A stretch of 64,000 nt of DNA from Acidobacteriota bacterium (lineage in GTDB: Bacteria; Acidobacteriota; Vicinamibacteria; Vicinamibacterales; 2-12-FULL-66-21), in the NCBI GenBank assembly GCA_003222675.1, contig QHWT01000072.1, positions 102,338-166,337 on the forward strand. Reading direction: 5' to 3'. Made by a program: the position numbers and the translations under genes. Below the pieces are notes generated by a model that saw only the letters and a program-made list of their open reading frames with translations, ran no database searches and was not told where the DNA came from. Numbering within the stretch: the first letter of the stretch is position 1; each line of letters opens with the position of its first letter. This document shows, one piece after another, positions 44,755-52,595 of the stretch.

Positions 44755-44886
44755 GGCATCCCTGTGGATACGCTACCGACCATGCGGCGGGCACAGGCCC
44801 TATACGTATCTCTGGGCTTCCAGCGAGTTGCGGCTTACCGCTTCAATCCCGTTCCCGAGGCGACATTCATGAAGCTCGATCTTTGA
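44755..44886 (+). pseudogene. C-terminal remnant of a GNAT acetyltransferase
   Basis: VDTLPTMRRAQALYVSLGFQ then RVAAYRFNPVPEATFMKLDL and stop: the last 40 residues of a GNAT N-acetyltransferase, including the ALY.SLGF helix that closes over acetyl-CoA. The acetyl-CoA-binding loop and everything before it are not readable in any frame. Confidence 0.6.
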
Positions 44887-45385
44887 TCTTCGTGCAGCGG
44901 AAAATCGATTTGGTACGTCCCCAACGGAGATTCCACGAGTGGGCGGCGTGGCGCCCAGGACCTTTATCGGGCGCCACATTGCTGCGTGACTTTCGGCATC
45001 TCAGTTTGAGGGAGGGACAGGTCTACCCGCCATAGGCGGGCGGGATGTCGAGATCGCTTCGGCGCTCGCTTAAAACGCCCGCGCCCAAAGGCGTGACGCG
45101 CATGCTGCCGTCTTGCAACAGAGCCTGACGTCACAGCGACCGAACATCAGTTGCAGCTGGAAGCGGACTTCGATATCGCCCGAACTTGTCGGTGCCGCAA
45201 CCGTCGCAAGTTGCGCATGAAACACCGTGGGGCCGGTCGTGCGCCTGGAAGATCCTGAGGGTCCGGGCTCCCATCACCAGACTCCTTGTGCATCAGTAGG
45301 ATCGACTGCAAGGCAAAGCCCCGGGTGGGCGGCGCCGACCAACCTGCGGTGGCGCATTTGACGGACGCCTGACGCACTTCCTTCG
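44887..45385. other. 499-base stretch without a gene
   Basis: No credible ORF or RNA. A short CCCGCC-GGCGGG hairpin lies near 45026-45045. Confidence 0.5.
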
Positions 45386-46326
45386 TCAACAGCCGCTGAT
45401 GTCGGCCGACGTGAGTTTCCGGACTCCTTTCGCGGATATATCGAACAGCACGATCGTCTGAGATTCCTTTCCCACTTCCGACATCGCCCAGATCGAGCCC
45501 ACGCCGAGGCGCAGGATCCCGATCGGTGTATACCGCGGCAACTTGTCTTCCGCGGTGGAAAAGGCGGCGACGGACGTGCTGATCGGGATCAGTGCGCCGC
45601 CACGGTCCCTCCTGAACCAGCCGCCGTACGAAAGTGCGTCGTAGTCGGTATCGGCCGGAATCCCGCCAAATTTGCGCTGCGCTTCGATGAAAAAGACCGG
45701 GAATCGTGCATCCCGGAACACGGCCTCGACGACCACAGTGTCATCGGCAAGCTTGTCAGCGCGCGCGAGTGCGCGAACTTTGGCCCCATCTCACGCTGCT
45801 CACTGCCGGGCTGCGGAAGCACGGTCTTGGTGATCGCGGTCCTGAAATGGGACGCCACCTCGCGACGCAACAGATCCCATTCCCGCGAACTCTGCTCCAA
45901 CGCGACGATCGCGTCGACCGTCGTCGGCCGGTTGAACGCGAGACCGCCGGATCGCGGGTCCGGCTTGAGGGACGTGGCCAGCGTGATTGCTTCGACGCAG
46001 GCACCATCACAGTCGACGCCCGTCACGGTCACGCGCTGCTGCTTCCCCGTCGCCTGCGACCACGCCGTCCACGTCAACGGAACCGGTTGACCGAGCCAGC
46101 CCCTTGGTATCTCGCTGACGGTACGCACCGGAAGGGGAGCGCCATTCGGAATAGGCTCTGGCCACGTATTCCGCCAGACCCTGCCATCGTACCGAGCGAT
46201 CGGCACCAGCTCTCCGTCTGACGTCATGTACGCGACGATGAGCGGCGCCTGCGCCTGGCCGGCCAAAGCAGCAGCAGCCGCCGTGCTCACGAGGGCCCCA
46301 TGGATGACGATAACCGCGCGATTCAT
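45386..46326 (-). pseudogene. exported hypothetical protein split by a one-base deletion
   Basis: ATG 46326 (GGAGGA upstream) gives a signal peptide (NRAVIVIHGALVSTAAAAALAG) and a mature part with PLTWTAWSQATGKQQRVTVT, GVDCDGACVEAITLA and RREVASHFRTAITKTVLPQ. The frame breaks at the run of four G at 45784-45787 (minus strand ATGGGGCCA). Adding one G restores MGAKVRALARADKLADDTVV VEAVFRDARFPVFFIEAQRK-type sequence to the stop at 45386. Total would be about 313 aa. Family unknown. It is either a very recent mutation or a sequencing error, since both halves are well kept. Confidence 0.65.
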
Positions 46327-46901
46327 CGATTTCCTCCATCGCGCAGCCGCTATTTCTTGTCCCTCGGCGGCGACGGCGCGGCTTGAATTGCGCCGACGGA
46401 GTGGATGTAATCTCTCGATTACCACACCGGCTCCCGATCTGAAAGTGGAGCGGATGCTTCAAGAAGACAACATAGAAAGCATCGTCGAGCATCCGGGAAA
46501 GCTCCGACGGAAGCTCGAAGTCAATGATCATTCCTGGTCGCGACGTGTTGCGCGCGGCGTTGCGGCTGCGCGGCTTCGAGTGGGCGCGACGTGCTGCGGG
46601 GAAAGCACGTCCAGCAAGCGCGCCTGTGCTGCAATATCTGCTCGATCTCCCGATCTGTATCGCGAATCAGCCAGTGCCCCAACACGTCAAACGCGGCGAC
46701 ACACGCGGCGCGGAGAACATCGGTACATGAGCAATGACGACGCGGCCCGGCGGGTTGTTGATGGGGCTAGTAGAAAACGTAGCGTCCCTGATGCCTGCCA
46801 GTTCGAACCACGTGGCCCTCTGGCTCGGACAGATCGACGGTCTGCGTCGTGCGGCCTGATTCCTTGTCGGGCACTCGCGGAGGGCTTTACACTCCCCCCT
46901 A
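46327..46901. other. 575-base stretch without a convincing gene
   Basis: Short ORFs exist on both strands but none has a ribosome site, normal composition or a recognisable family. It separates two damaged genes. Confidence 0.4.
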
Positions 46902-47148
46902 TGCAAGTGCGGGTCACGCCCGAATTGGCCAGGAAATTAAGCGACGTCTCGCCGCAAGTGCCGGTCGCGCGCCCGGATGAACTCGTCGCGGCCGCATTGA
47001 CTGGTTACGTCGAAAACTGGTCGCTCTCCGTGAGACGCTCGACCCTCGCTATGACGAACTGAAGAGCGGCCGCGTGGCGCCGATCGACGGCGAGGAGGCG
47101 GCCAGGCGCCTGCGTGACAGGAGCGAGCGCCGACGTGCGGGCGGATGA
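46902..47148 (+). pseudogene. ParD/CopG-like antitoxin gene, frameshifted
   Basis: MQVRVTPELARKLSDVSPQV..PDELVAAALTGYVE is the ribbon-helix-helix-like head of a type II antitoxin. One base is missing near 47018-47022; the next frame continues LRETLDPRYDELKSGRVAPI DGEEAARRLRDRSERRR-type sequence, which is the usual tail (SGRV.PIDGEE) of this antitoxin family. The stop overlaps the ATG of a toxin-like remnant (GGATGA), as in real toxin-antitoxin pairs. Confidence 0.65.
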
Positions 47149-47351
47149 GCGGTTACGCTCTCCATCCTGAGGTGCCGAGACGACCACTTCCGCTCTTCTC
47201 CGAGCACGTGCGTCTGGTGTCGCCAACGGAGCTGCACGTCATCGCCACACCCGGCCGCGTGGAGCGCTCGTGCCAAATGACATGGCACAATCAAACGCCG
47301 ATATGCCAGCCTTACTATTCCATCTCCACGAACAGACGATCTCATCTGTGA
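47145..47351 (+). pseudogene. remnant of a ParE/RelE-type toxin
   Basis: Starts MSGYALHPE, the typical start of RelE/ParE-family toxins paired with such antitoxins, and overlaps the antitoxin stop. After nine residues the match is lost; the remainder shows none of the catalytic-core pattern. Probably inactive. Confidence 0.45.
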
Positions 47352-47731
47352 TATTCGACGACGAGACGTATGAGTGGGTGTTTGCCTTCACAGGCGGCCG
47401 AACGCTTCGGCTTTCGTCCCATTGGCGGCTCGCCTCCGCGAATCAGATCATCGTCGGTTCCGAGGACGAGGGTCAGCGCTTCGGTCTCGATACTGAGGTT
47501 GACGTCAAACAACGCATTGCAGCAACGGTCGGGTCCAAAGAGGTCACGGCAGCGTCAGTCGATGAACATGCGGACCTCGAAGTGCGATTTGGGACGGATG
47601 TGAAGCTGCAGGTCTTCAACGGGTCTAGCGGCCACGAAGGCTGGCAGCTCCTTGGCCCTGGAAAGCGATACGTGGTGGGTCAAGGGCGGAGGATCCGTCG
47701 TCGATTCGGGCGACGAACGGTGAAAGCCTGA
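47282..47731 (+). CDS. DUF6188-like protein with shifted C-terminus
   Basis: 149 aa. WVFAFTGGRTLRLSSHWRLA, GSEDEGQRFGLDTEVDVKQR, LEVRFGTDVKLQVFN and GHEGWQLLGPG match the small all-beta DUF6188 family, of unknown function and often found in variable loci. The last 17 residues are odd and basic (RRIRRRFGRRTVKA). Adding one G at the GGG run 47684-47686 would give GGGGSVVDSGDER and a stop at 47723, which is the normal family ending. So a one-base deletion, real or technical, is likely. Confidence 0.6.
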   Translation: MAQSNADMPALLFHLHEQTISSVIFDDETYEWVFAFTGGRTLRLSSHWRLASANQIIVGSEDEGQRFGLDTEVDVKQRIAATVGSKEVTAASVDEHADLEVRFGTDVKLQVFNGSSGHEGWQLLGPGKRYVVGQGRRIRRRFGRRTVKA

Positions 47732-47922
47732 TAAACGACGCCGGGAAACCGGCGATGGTACTACAACCCACCACGCTCTCGAGAGAACGAACGCAGCCTC
47801 CGCTATCCATTCGGATTCGGTGAGGTCGGGCCTGTCTGTCGGTATCGTCGCAGGACGGCGCGATCCAGAATCACACCGACGGCGCGCAGACAGGATACCG
47901 GTGGACTGCGTTCGGATGCGTT

Positions 47923-48198
47923 TTAACTGCCGCCCACCTTGCGCGGCCCGCGCGGGCGGGGCACGAACACGCGCGAGGTTGACGCCTTCCACGGTTGCTC
48001 GGTCTGATGGATAGTTGTCCGCTTCGGCACTTCACGGTCCGCATCTGCCGGCTGCGCAGCTGCGTCTGCCGCAGCCTGAGCGTTAGCGGCGGTCAGCGCG
48101 GCATTGTCCTTTTCCAGACAGCACAGCTTGTATTTGCGCCCGGAACCGCAATGACACGGCTCGTTGCGCCCCGGCCTTGCGGTGGTCTTGGCAGTCAT
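47923..48198 (-). CDS. SEC-C motif protein
   Basis: 91 aa. The N-terminal PGRNEPCHCGSGRKYKLCC is a perfect SEC-C zinc-binding motif as at the end of SecA. A linker rich in Ala and Asp and a basic C-terminal tail (VFVPRPRGPRKV) follow. Free-standing SEC-C proteins may bind ribosomes or nucleic acids. Start gives MTAKTTARPGRNEPC, the usual form. Confidence 0.8.
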   Translation of the reverse strand: MTAKTTARPGRNEPCHCGSGRKYKLCCLEKDNAALTAANAQAAADAAAQPADADREVPKRTTIHQTEQPWKASTSRVFVPRPRGPRKVGGS

Positions 48199-48371
48199 TG
48201 CGAACAGTGTACATCGCTCGAGCGGCGCGGATTCTTTCCGCCCTCGGCCGCGTGGGTCGCTGTGCGGCCTGAAGAACTACTTGTGCTTGTCAGCGGCCTG
48301 TCGGATGAGTCCGGGGTCGACCCAGGTGGCAGCTGAGCCGATCCTGCGCGCCGCTGCGCCTTGTTGTACAT

Positions 48372-48770
48372 ATGCGCCGACGTGCGATCGCTCTCGCGCT
48401 GCTCGGAGTCGCCGCAGCCGGTTGCGCGACGATCCAGAACCGGGTGCTCGAGCAGGCCTCAGCGTACGCATCAGACGCCGCGCCCATCGGCGCGTGGACC
48501 GATGCCAGAATGACGCCGCTCGGCCCTGCGTGGGTGCGCGTCTCGTTCGCGGCCGACTGTCAGTTCACCATGCGCATTTAGCTGCTCTACGCGAGGATTC
48601 GGGAGAGTGGACGCTACGTCATCAAGGACGGCGTCGTAGTCTTCGAGCGTCGCTCAGGGACGAGGCGATGGCCCTATCGAGTGGACGGCGTTCGGCTGGA
48701 ATTGCAGGAAGCGGCGGACGAAAGGTACGTCTATGAACGAGGCGGTCTCGATCGCTATCGCGGAGCGCGC
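48372..48770 (+). pseudogene. lipoprotein gene interrupted by an in-frame TAG
   Basis: MRRRAIALALLGVAAAGCAT has a lipobox (AAGC), so it would be an outer-membrane or periplasmic lipoprotein. The frame stops at TAG 48579-48581 after CQFTMRI, then goes on in the same frame with LYARIRESGRYVIKDGVVVF, RRWPYRVDGVRLELQEAA, DERYVYER. The whole looks like one small beta-rich lipoprotein of about 125-130 residues. A nonsense change or an error; readthrough is less likely. Confidence 0.55.
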
Positions 48771-48787
48771 CCCCGGGCCCGCCCGAA

Positions 48788-48845
48788 GGTGTTACCGATG
48801 TCCCGGGCCGGAATGAACTGTCACCCATGTGACCGCAATAGACCA
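48788..48845. repeat. two degenerate direct repeats, possible insertion-sequence end
   Basis: GGTGTTACCGATGTCCCGG and CTGTCACCCATGTGACCGC are related 19-base units about 27 bases apart. Repeats of the TGTtACCxATGT kind occur at ends of some insertion sequences. No transposase is present, so this could be a solo end. Confidence 0.35.
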
Positions 48846-48853
48846 AAATCAAG

Positions 48854-48865
48854 TGGCGTCCCCAA
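48854..48865. other. left attachment-site core
   Basis: TGGCGTCCCCAA, identical to the complement of the tRNA-Glu 3' end including CCA. Similarity continues weakly (GGG..AT..GGA.CC against the T-arm), as expected of an attachment copy. Confidence 0.65.
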
Positions 48866-49058
48866 TGGGTATCGGATCCTGCCCGACAGAGCAACGGCTA
48901 CTGATTGCGGCCGCATAAACGGCGCTAGAATCCACTTTCGGCGGCACGGGCTTGCAAACCGCGTCCGCGCTTCTCCTCGGGGCGCGGCTGCCGCCGAATC
49001 TTCCTTTTCCCCCCATCACCCGAGGATCTCTACCGCTGCGCCCGAGGAAGCAGCGTAC

Positions 49059-49547
49059 ATGGCACGGCCGCATCTATCGTTTCTTCCCAATCTAAAAACC
49101 ATTGAACGCGAGTACAAAGCCGGCGATCTGACCGCGCTGTATCTCGCCCTCGGCGTTCTGTACGAGCGACGCGACATACCAAACTGGCTATGGATCGCGC
49201 TCATGAATGCTGTGGACCAATTACTCAGGCAGCGGAAGCTGAATCGCAAAATGGATCAACTCAGCGATCTGCGAGCACGGGCTGAACACCTTGGCCGTTA
49301 CTTGATGGTGGAGCGCTGTTTAAAAGACGGCATGGCACCGAATGCCGCATATCAGGCCGTGCGCGATGAACGCGAACGGATCACCGGGATTTCGGTCACG
49401 CCAGGTGCCATTCGCCAAAGCTATCGTCGCCTTGCTCGTCAAAAGCGAACGCTCGGAAGTCTTGTCCGCATGGGCGCTCTCGAGGGTGAGAAGTATGCCC
49501 TTTCGGTCTTGCGTACAAAATCCCGCGTAATCGGTACCCGCAAATAA
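49059..49547 (+). CDS. hypothetical protein, helical and basic (first gene of the element)
   Basis: 162 aa, all-helical prediction and strongly basic. MARPHLSFLPNLKTIEREYK, DIPNWLWIALMNAVDQLL, ALEHLGRYLMVERCL-like and VTPGAIRQSYRRLARQKRTL suggest a DNA-associated protein; GAIRQSYRRL could be a recognition helix. No family recognised. It is first inside the left attachment site. The ATG at 49059 fits; the open frame upstream crosses the junction. Confidence 0.6.
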   Translation: MARPHLSFLPNLKTIEREYKAGDLTALYLALGVLYERRDIPNWLWIALMNAVDQLLRQRKLNRKMDQLSDLRARAEHLGRYLMVERCLKDGMAPNAAYQAVRDERERITGISVTPGAIRQSYRRLARQKRTLGSLVRMGALEGEKYALSVLRTKSRVIGTRK

Positions 49548-49588
49548 GTACCTACCTACCCGCGGCCAGTCCTGTTTAGCCTTTCGGA

Positions 49589-49789
49589 ATGCGGTTTCCG
49601 AAAGACCTCATCGAGACGGCTGACGCGGCCCGCATCCTCGGGGTGACTCCCGACGCCGTCCGACAAATGGCCAGGCGAGGCGACCTGCGCGTGCAGTTCA
49701 CGAGTCCGCGCGGTTGGCGCTTGTACCATCGCGCCGTGGTGGAACGGCTCGCCGCTGTGCGACGACGCTTCGCGGACGATGCCGCGTAG
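49589..49789 (+). CDS. excisionase-like helix-turn-helix protein
   Basis: 66 aa. LIETADAARILGVTPDAVRQ, MARRGDLRV and SPRGWRLYHRAVVERLAA match the MerR/AlpA-like HTH_17 domain used by excisionases and small phage regulators. Probably binds the attachment site to aid excision with the serine recombinase, or regulates early genes. Four short genes in a row start here. Confidence 0.75.
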   Translation: MRFPKDLIETADAARILGVTPDAVRQMARRGDLRVQFTSPRGWRLYHRAVVERLAAVRRRFADDAA

Positions 49790-49800
49790 TCGAGTGGACC

Positions 49801-49992
49801 ATGGGAGAAAACGCCGAGGACCCAGGACCACCGGACGTGCGCGCCGAGTACGACCGTCAGCTTGCGGAACGGCTCGCCGAGTTGCTCGTCATCGAGCACC
49901 GACGGCGTGCGGCCCTCCGCGCAAACGTCGACGGCCCCGACGCCGCGGCACACCCCCCGACACACAAAGGCGGCGCGCAGGACACCACGTGA
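49801..49992 (+). CDS. small hypothetical protein
   Basis: 63 aa, acidic, central helix VRAEYDRQLAERLAELLVIE HRRRAALR-type, no signal or membrane segment. Starts 11 bases after the excisionase-like gene and its stop overlaps the GTG of the replication gene (GTGA). Unknown function. Confidence 0.55.
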   Translation: MGENAEDPGPPDVRAEYDRQLAERLAELLVIEHRRRAALRANVDGPDAAAHPPTHKGGAQDTT

Positions 49993-50798
49993 GCTTCGAC
50001 GCGATGAAACGCGTCTACGCGTCGCACCTCGAGCACTCTCTCCGCTTTCTGGCAATCACATTGGCGTGGTTTGCAAACGATGACGGCAGTCGCGTGTTTC
50101 CAAGCGTCGAGACGCTGAGCGATTACCTTGGAGTCAGCGATCGCCAGGTGCGGGCGGGTCTGAGTCGATTGCGTGACTTGGAGGTGCTCCTCGTCGAGCA
50201 ATCCGGCGGAGGTACCGGCCGCAGTACGCGATATCGCATCAACCTGCCGGTCCTCGAGCAGATTCCGCCGCCGCGGAAACACCGCGTGGTGAGCTCGACG
50301 ACAGTTCTCAGACACCGCGAAAAAATGGGCCGCAAACCCGGAAGTCTACTTCAGGGTTTAACGTCCGTAAACATTGACGAATCTAGTGTCCCGGGATCTG
50401 TCCCTCAGGGACAAACCCTGAAGTGTACTTCCGCGAACCCTGAAGCCGGCTTCCGCCAAACCCTGAAGCCGGCTTCCGCGGAACCCGGAAGTGTACTTCC
50501 GCGAACCCTGAAGCCTACTTCAGGGGATCAGTACATAGATCCGTCAATTGATCCCCCAGTGGATCCGTCACGGAGCGTACATAAAGATCACCGCGCGCGC
50601 GCAAACGCCGCTGCGCGGGATTCTCTCGCTGATAAAAGCAAGCATCCCTCTCCTCAGTCGCAGCGCCTGGCCGACGATCCCGCAGCGCTCGAGCGCGTCA
50701 AACAGCAACTCGACGAAGTCAAGAAACAGCTTCGAATCAAAACGATCGCGCCCCCGATCGTGTCCAAACGAGCGAAGGCGCGATATCCGCGGCAATGA
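49989..50798 (+). CDS. replication-initiator-like HTH protein containing iterons
   Basis: 269 aa from a GTG coupled to the previous stop. Residues about 8-80 (HSLRFLAITLAWFANDDGSR, VFPSVETLSDYLGVSDRQVR, AGLSRLRDLEVL) form a winged helix like those of phage replication proteins (DnaD/lambda O-like helix-turn-helix_36 type). A disordered middle (about 110-190) is encoded by DNA iterons; a C-terminal helix (LERVKQQLDEVKKQLRIK) ends it. Layout parallels lambda O, where the origin lies inside the initiator gene. Inferred role: binds the iterons and recruits host helicase. Confidence 0.65.
   Translation: MSFDAMKRVYASHLEHSLRFLAITLAWFANDDGSRVFPSVETLSDYLGVSDRQVRAGLSRLRDLEVLLVEQSGGGTGRSTRYRINLPVLEQIPPPRKHRVVSSTTVLRHREKMGRKPGSLLQGLTSVNIDESSVPGSVPQGQTLKCTSANPEAGFRQTLKPASAEPGSVLPRTLKPTSGDQYIDPSIDPPVDPSRSVHKDHRARANAAARDSLADKSKHPSPQSQRLADDPAALERVKQQLDEVKKQLRIKTIAPPIVSKRAKARYPRQ
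50334..50526. repeat. iteron array, candidate replication origin
   Basis: Units AACCCTGAAGnnnnCTTCCGC begin at 50414, 50436, 50459, 50482 and 50504 (spacing 22, 23, 23, 22), each with an inner GAAG-CTTC dyad; a separate unit at 50334-50360 is a longer palindrome (AAACCC...GGGTTT). TGTCCCTCAGGGACA (50400-50414) is a perfect palindrome between them. Spacing not divisible by three shows that DNA, not protein sequence, is conserved. Confidence 0.75.
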
Positions 50799-50819
50799 CG
50801 ACCAACCGAGGAGACCGTG

Positions 50820-51029
50820 ATGCCCACACATGAAGCCGCGATCGTCGCTGAAGCCCGACGCGTCGCGCGGTTACAGGAGCGGCAGCGACGCTTTCGACGC
50901 GAGCTGAAGGCGTGCGCCGCGGAGCTCAAGACCGCGAAGAAAAATCTGCGCGTCCTGGCGTCCGCCGCGCGCGATCCGTTCGAGCAATCACCGCCGCTGC
51001 GCGTCTTCGGCGAGCGCGCCGGGGGCTAG
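50820..51029 (+). CDS. small basic coiled-coil protein
   Basis: 69 aa after GAGGAG. A single long basic helix, EARRVARLQERQRRFRRELK then ACAAELKTAKKNLRVL. Possibly DNA- or protein-binding. It follows the initiator gene by 21 bases, so likely the same transcript. Confidence 0.6.
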   Translation: MPTHEAAIVAEARRVARLQERQRRFRRELKACAAELKTAKKNLRVLASAARDPFEQSPPLRVFGERAGG

Positions 51030-51580
51030 ATGGCGACGCCGGCGCCGACGCGATCGCCACGGCGCCACGGCGCCACGGCCGGCGCGCCTGTGAGGACCTG
51101 CAATGGCTCGAGCTCGTCACGGCGCAGAGCAACGGGCCGGGGAAAATCGACGCTCTGGAGCCTGCACGAGGCCTGGCGGGACACGGCGAGCACCTTTTCC
51201 GAAAAACCGGGGGAGGCGTCAGCTTTCGCGTAAGGGGGCAGGACGACGTGACTGTTGCACCGAATCCGCCATCGCCGCGGCGAGGCCGCCGTGTGTGCTT
51301 CTGGATGGCCGGTGAGGCGGGACGAAAAGCAAACGGGCGACGTTGACGAAGACAATGTTGACGGCGCTCGACGCGCTCAGCCTGGAGTTGTTCGATCGCC
51401 GTGCCCGTCAGGCGCCCGTCGCCGTCGATCGGCGCGCCTCCGCAGGCGGCCGGCGCCGCTATGACGATGCCCGCACGGCCGTGTTGTCGACCGTCCTCGA
51501 GGCGCAGCGTCGCCGGCGGCGATCGCCCGATTTGAAAACCCGTCCAATCTGAAACTTTTGAATTCGCGGTCGCATACAGA

Positions 51581-51728
51581 GGGGGAGGCTGAGGTTCTGA
51601 GGCGATGATCTGTAGAAAACGCGATACCCCAGGGGTCCAAAGCAGTGCGGCACCCACGCGACGACGCCTAGGCCCCCAGGGGATAGGCATTTTCTACAAT
51701 CGTTTCACCTAAGAACCCTGAGCCCCCC
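51581..51728. repeat. long imperfect inverted repeat, potential 148-base hairpin
   Basis: Left arm 51581-51635 and right arm 51673-51728 are inverted copies; exact blocks include GTAGAAAA (51612-51619) with TTTTCTAC (51690-51697), CCCC/GGGG at the base of the loop and GGTTCT/AGAACC outside. No ORF. It could be a packaging or nicking site, a single-strand origin, or a structured RNA. Confidence 0.65.
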
Positions 51729-51767
51729 GTCGCTGTCAACGTGCAGCAAATGAATTCGTGAGTTCGC

Positions 51768-51783
51768 CGGTGTACGTACACCG
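51768..51783. promoter_or_regulatory. perfect 16-bp palindrome, candidate operator
   Basis: CGGTGTACGTACACCG lies 28 bases before the start of the XRE-like regulator gene, where an autoregulatory operator is expected. Confidence 0.55.
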
Positions 51784-51811
51784 CAGCGGACTGGCCTGAA
51801 AATCTTTTCCT

Positions 51812-52114
51812 ATGCACGACAAGCCTTCTGCGCAGCAACTCAGTGACGCGCTCATCGCCGCGATTCGGACGTCGGACTACCGCGGGTACGCCATCGCGTA
51901 TGCGATCGGCGTGTCGCCGTCGCAGTTGTCCGCGTGGGTGAATCGGATTCAACCGGTACGCGCGGATGATGCCCGCGTACGTAAGCTTGCCGCCCTGATG
52001 GGCGTTGAGACGTCCGATGCGTTCCGACCGTGGCGCAGCACAACTCCATCCACGGTCGGGACCGCCGGCGTCGAGTTCCGCGGCGGCCGTCGAGACCCTA
52101 TCTGGAGACTCTGA
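51812..52114 (+). CDS. XRE-like helix-turn-helix regulator
   Basis: 100 aa. Helices LSDALIAAIRTSDYRGYAIA, YAIGVSPSQLSAWVN and DARVRKLAALMGV give a lambda-repressor-like DNA-binding domain (recognition helix SPSQLSAWVN). The C-terminal 30 residues are unstructured. Placed before the structural-like genes and behind a perfect palindrome, it probably controls its own promoter and the late block. Confidence 0.7.
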   Translation: MHDKPSAQQLSDALIAAIRTSDYRGYAIAYAIGVSPSQLSAWVNRIQPVRADDARVRKLAALMGVETSDAFRPWRSTTPSTVGTAGVEFRGGRRDPIWRL

Positions 52115-52118
52115 CCGA

Positions 52119-52595
52119 ATGTCCACCAAACCCGATTTCCGATTTGCCCACATCCGCGCATCCGTCGCCAGCGAGATGTTCGCGTTCGCGCCCGATCACG
52201 TGCTGGAGCTCGCGCCCGGCGCGACGCGCTGGCCGGACAGCCTCCGCGGGCTCCTGTTCAACGGCCACACCGCGGACCTCCTCGAGACGCGGCCGACCTG
52301 GTGTCGGCGGACAATCGTCATCGACCCGGCGACATTCCGCAGCGTGCCCCCGCCGGCGCCGACCTCGGAGCCGTTGCTCGACGAAGCGGCGGTCTGCGCG
52401 CGGCTCGGCCTCACGGCGGCCGCCTTCCAGCGTTTGGCGCTCAGTCGTGGCTTCCCCCATAACCGATCGACCCGGTTCGCGTTCAACCACGAGACGAACA
52501 GCAGCACGTACGCGCCGCTCTGGGTGGCCCGGGAAGTCGACAACTGGTACGCCGGCATTCGCGCGCTCGCGCCGGTCGCTGGGCAATCGTTGTGA
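52119..52595 (+). CDS. hypothetical protein of the element
   Basis: 158 aa. ASEMFAFAPDHVLELAPGAT, RPTWCRRTIVIDPATFRS, DEAAVCARLGLTAAAFQRLA (HTH-like) and APLWVAREVDNWYAGI. No family recognised; mixed alpha/beta and soluble. It starts 4 bases after the regulator and its stop overlaps the protease gene (GTGA). Confidence 0.55.
   Translation: MSTKPDFRFAHIRASVASEMFAFAPDHVLELAPGATRWPDSLRGLLFNGHTADLLETRPTWCRRTIVIDPATFRSVPPPAPTSEPLLDEAAVCARLGLTAAAFQRLALSRGFPHNRSTRFAFNHETNSSTYAPLWVAREVDNWYAGIRALAPVAGQSL

Larger units (their letters stand above)
51030..51811. other. 782-base region with weak ORFs and structured DNA
   Basis: Two plus-strand ORFs (51030-51233; 51343-51552) and a minus-strand one lack family matches. 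The 51343 ORF (69 aa, LTALDALSLELFDRRARQAP, VLEAQRRRRRSPD) is the most protein-like. The right half holds a long inverted repeat (51581-51728) and a perfect palindrome (51768-51783), listed separately. Confidence 0.45.

Noticed and set aside
45024-45046. CCCGCC-GGCGGG hairpin as a terminator
   Set aside because: No T tract and no gene ending beside it.
50413-50526. Initiator repeats as a protein repeat or CRISPR
   Set aside because: Spacing of 22 and 23 bases breaks the reading frame each time and there are no unique spacers; iterons fit better.
51030-51346. Overlapping ORFs on both strands after the coiled-coil gene
   Set aside because: None has a ribosome site with normal composition, and the best one would need a start deep inside the preceding gene.
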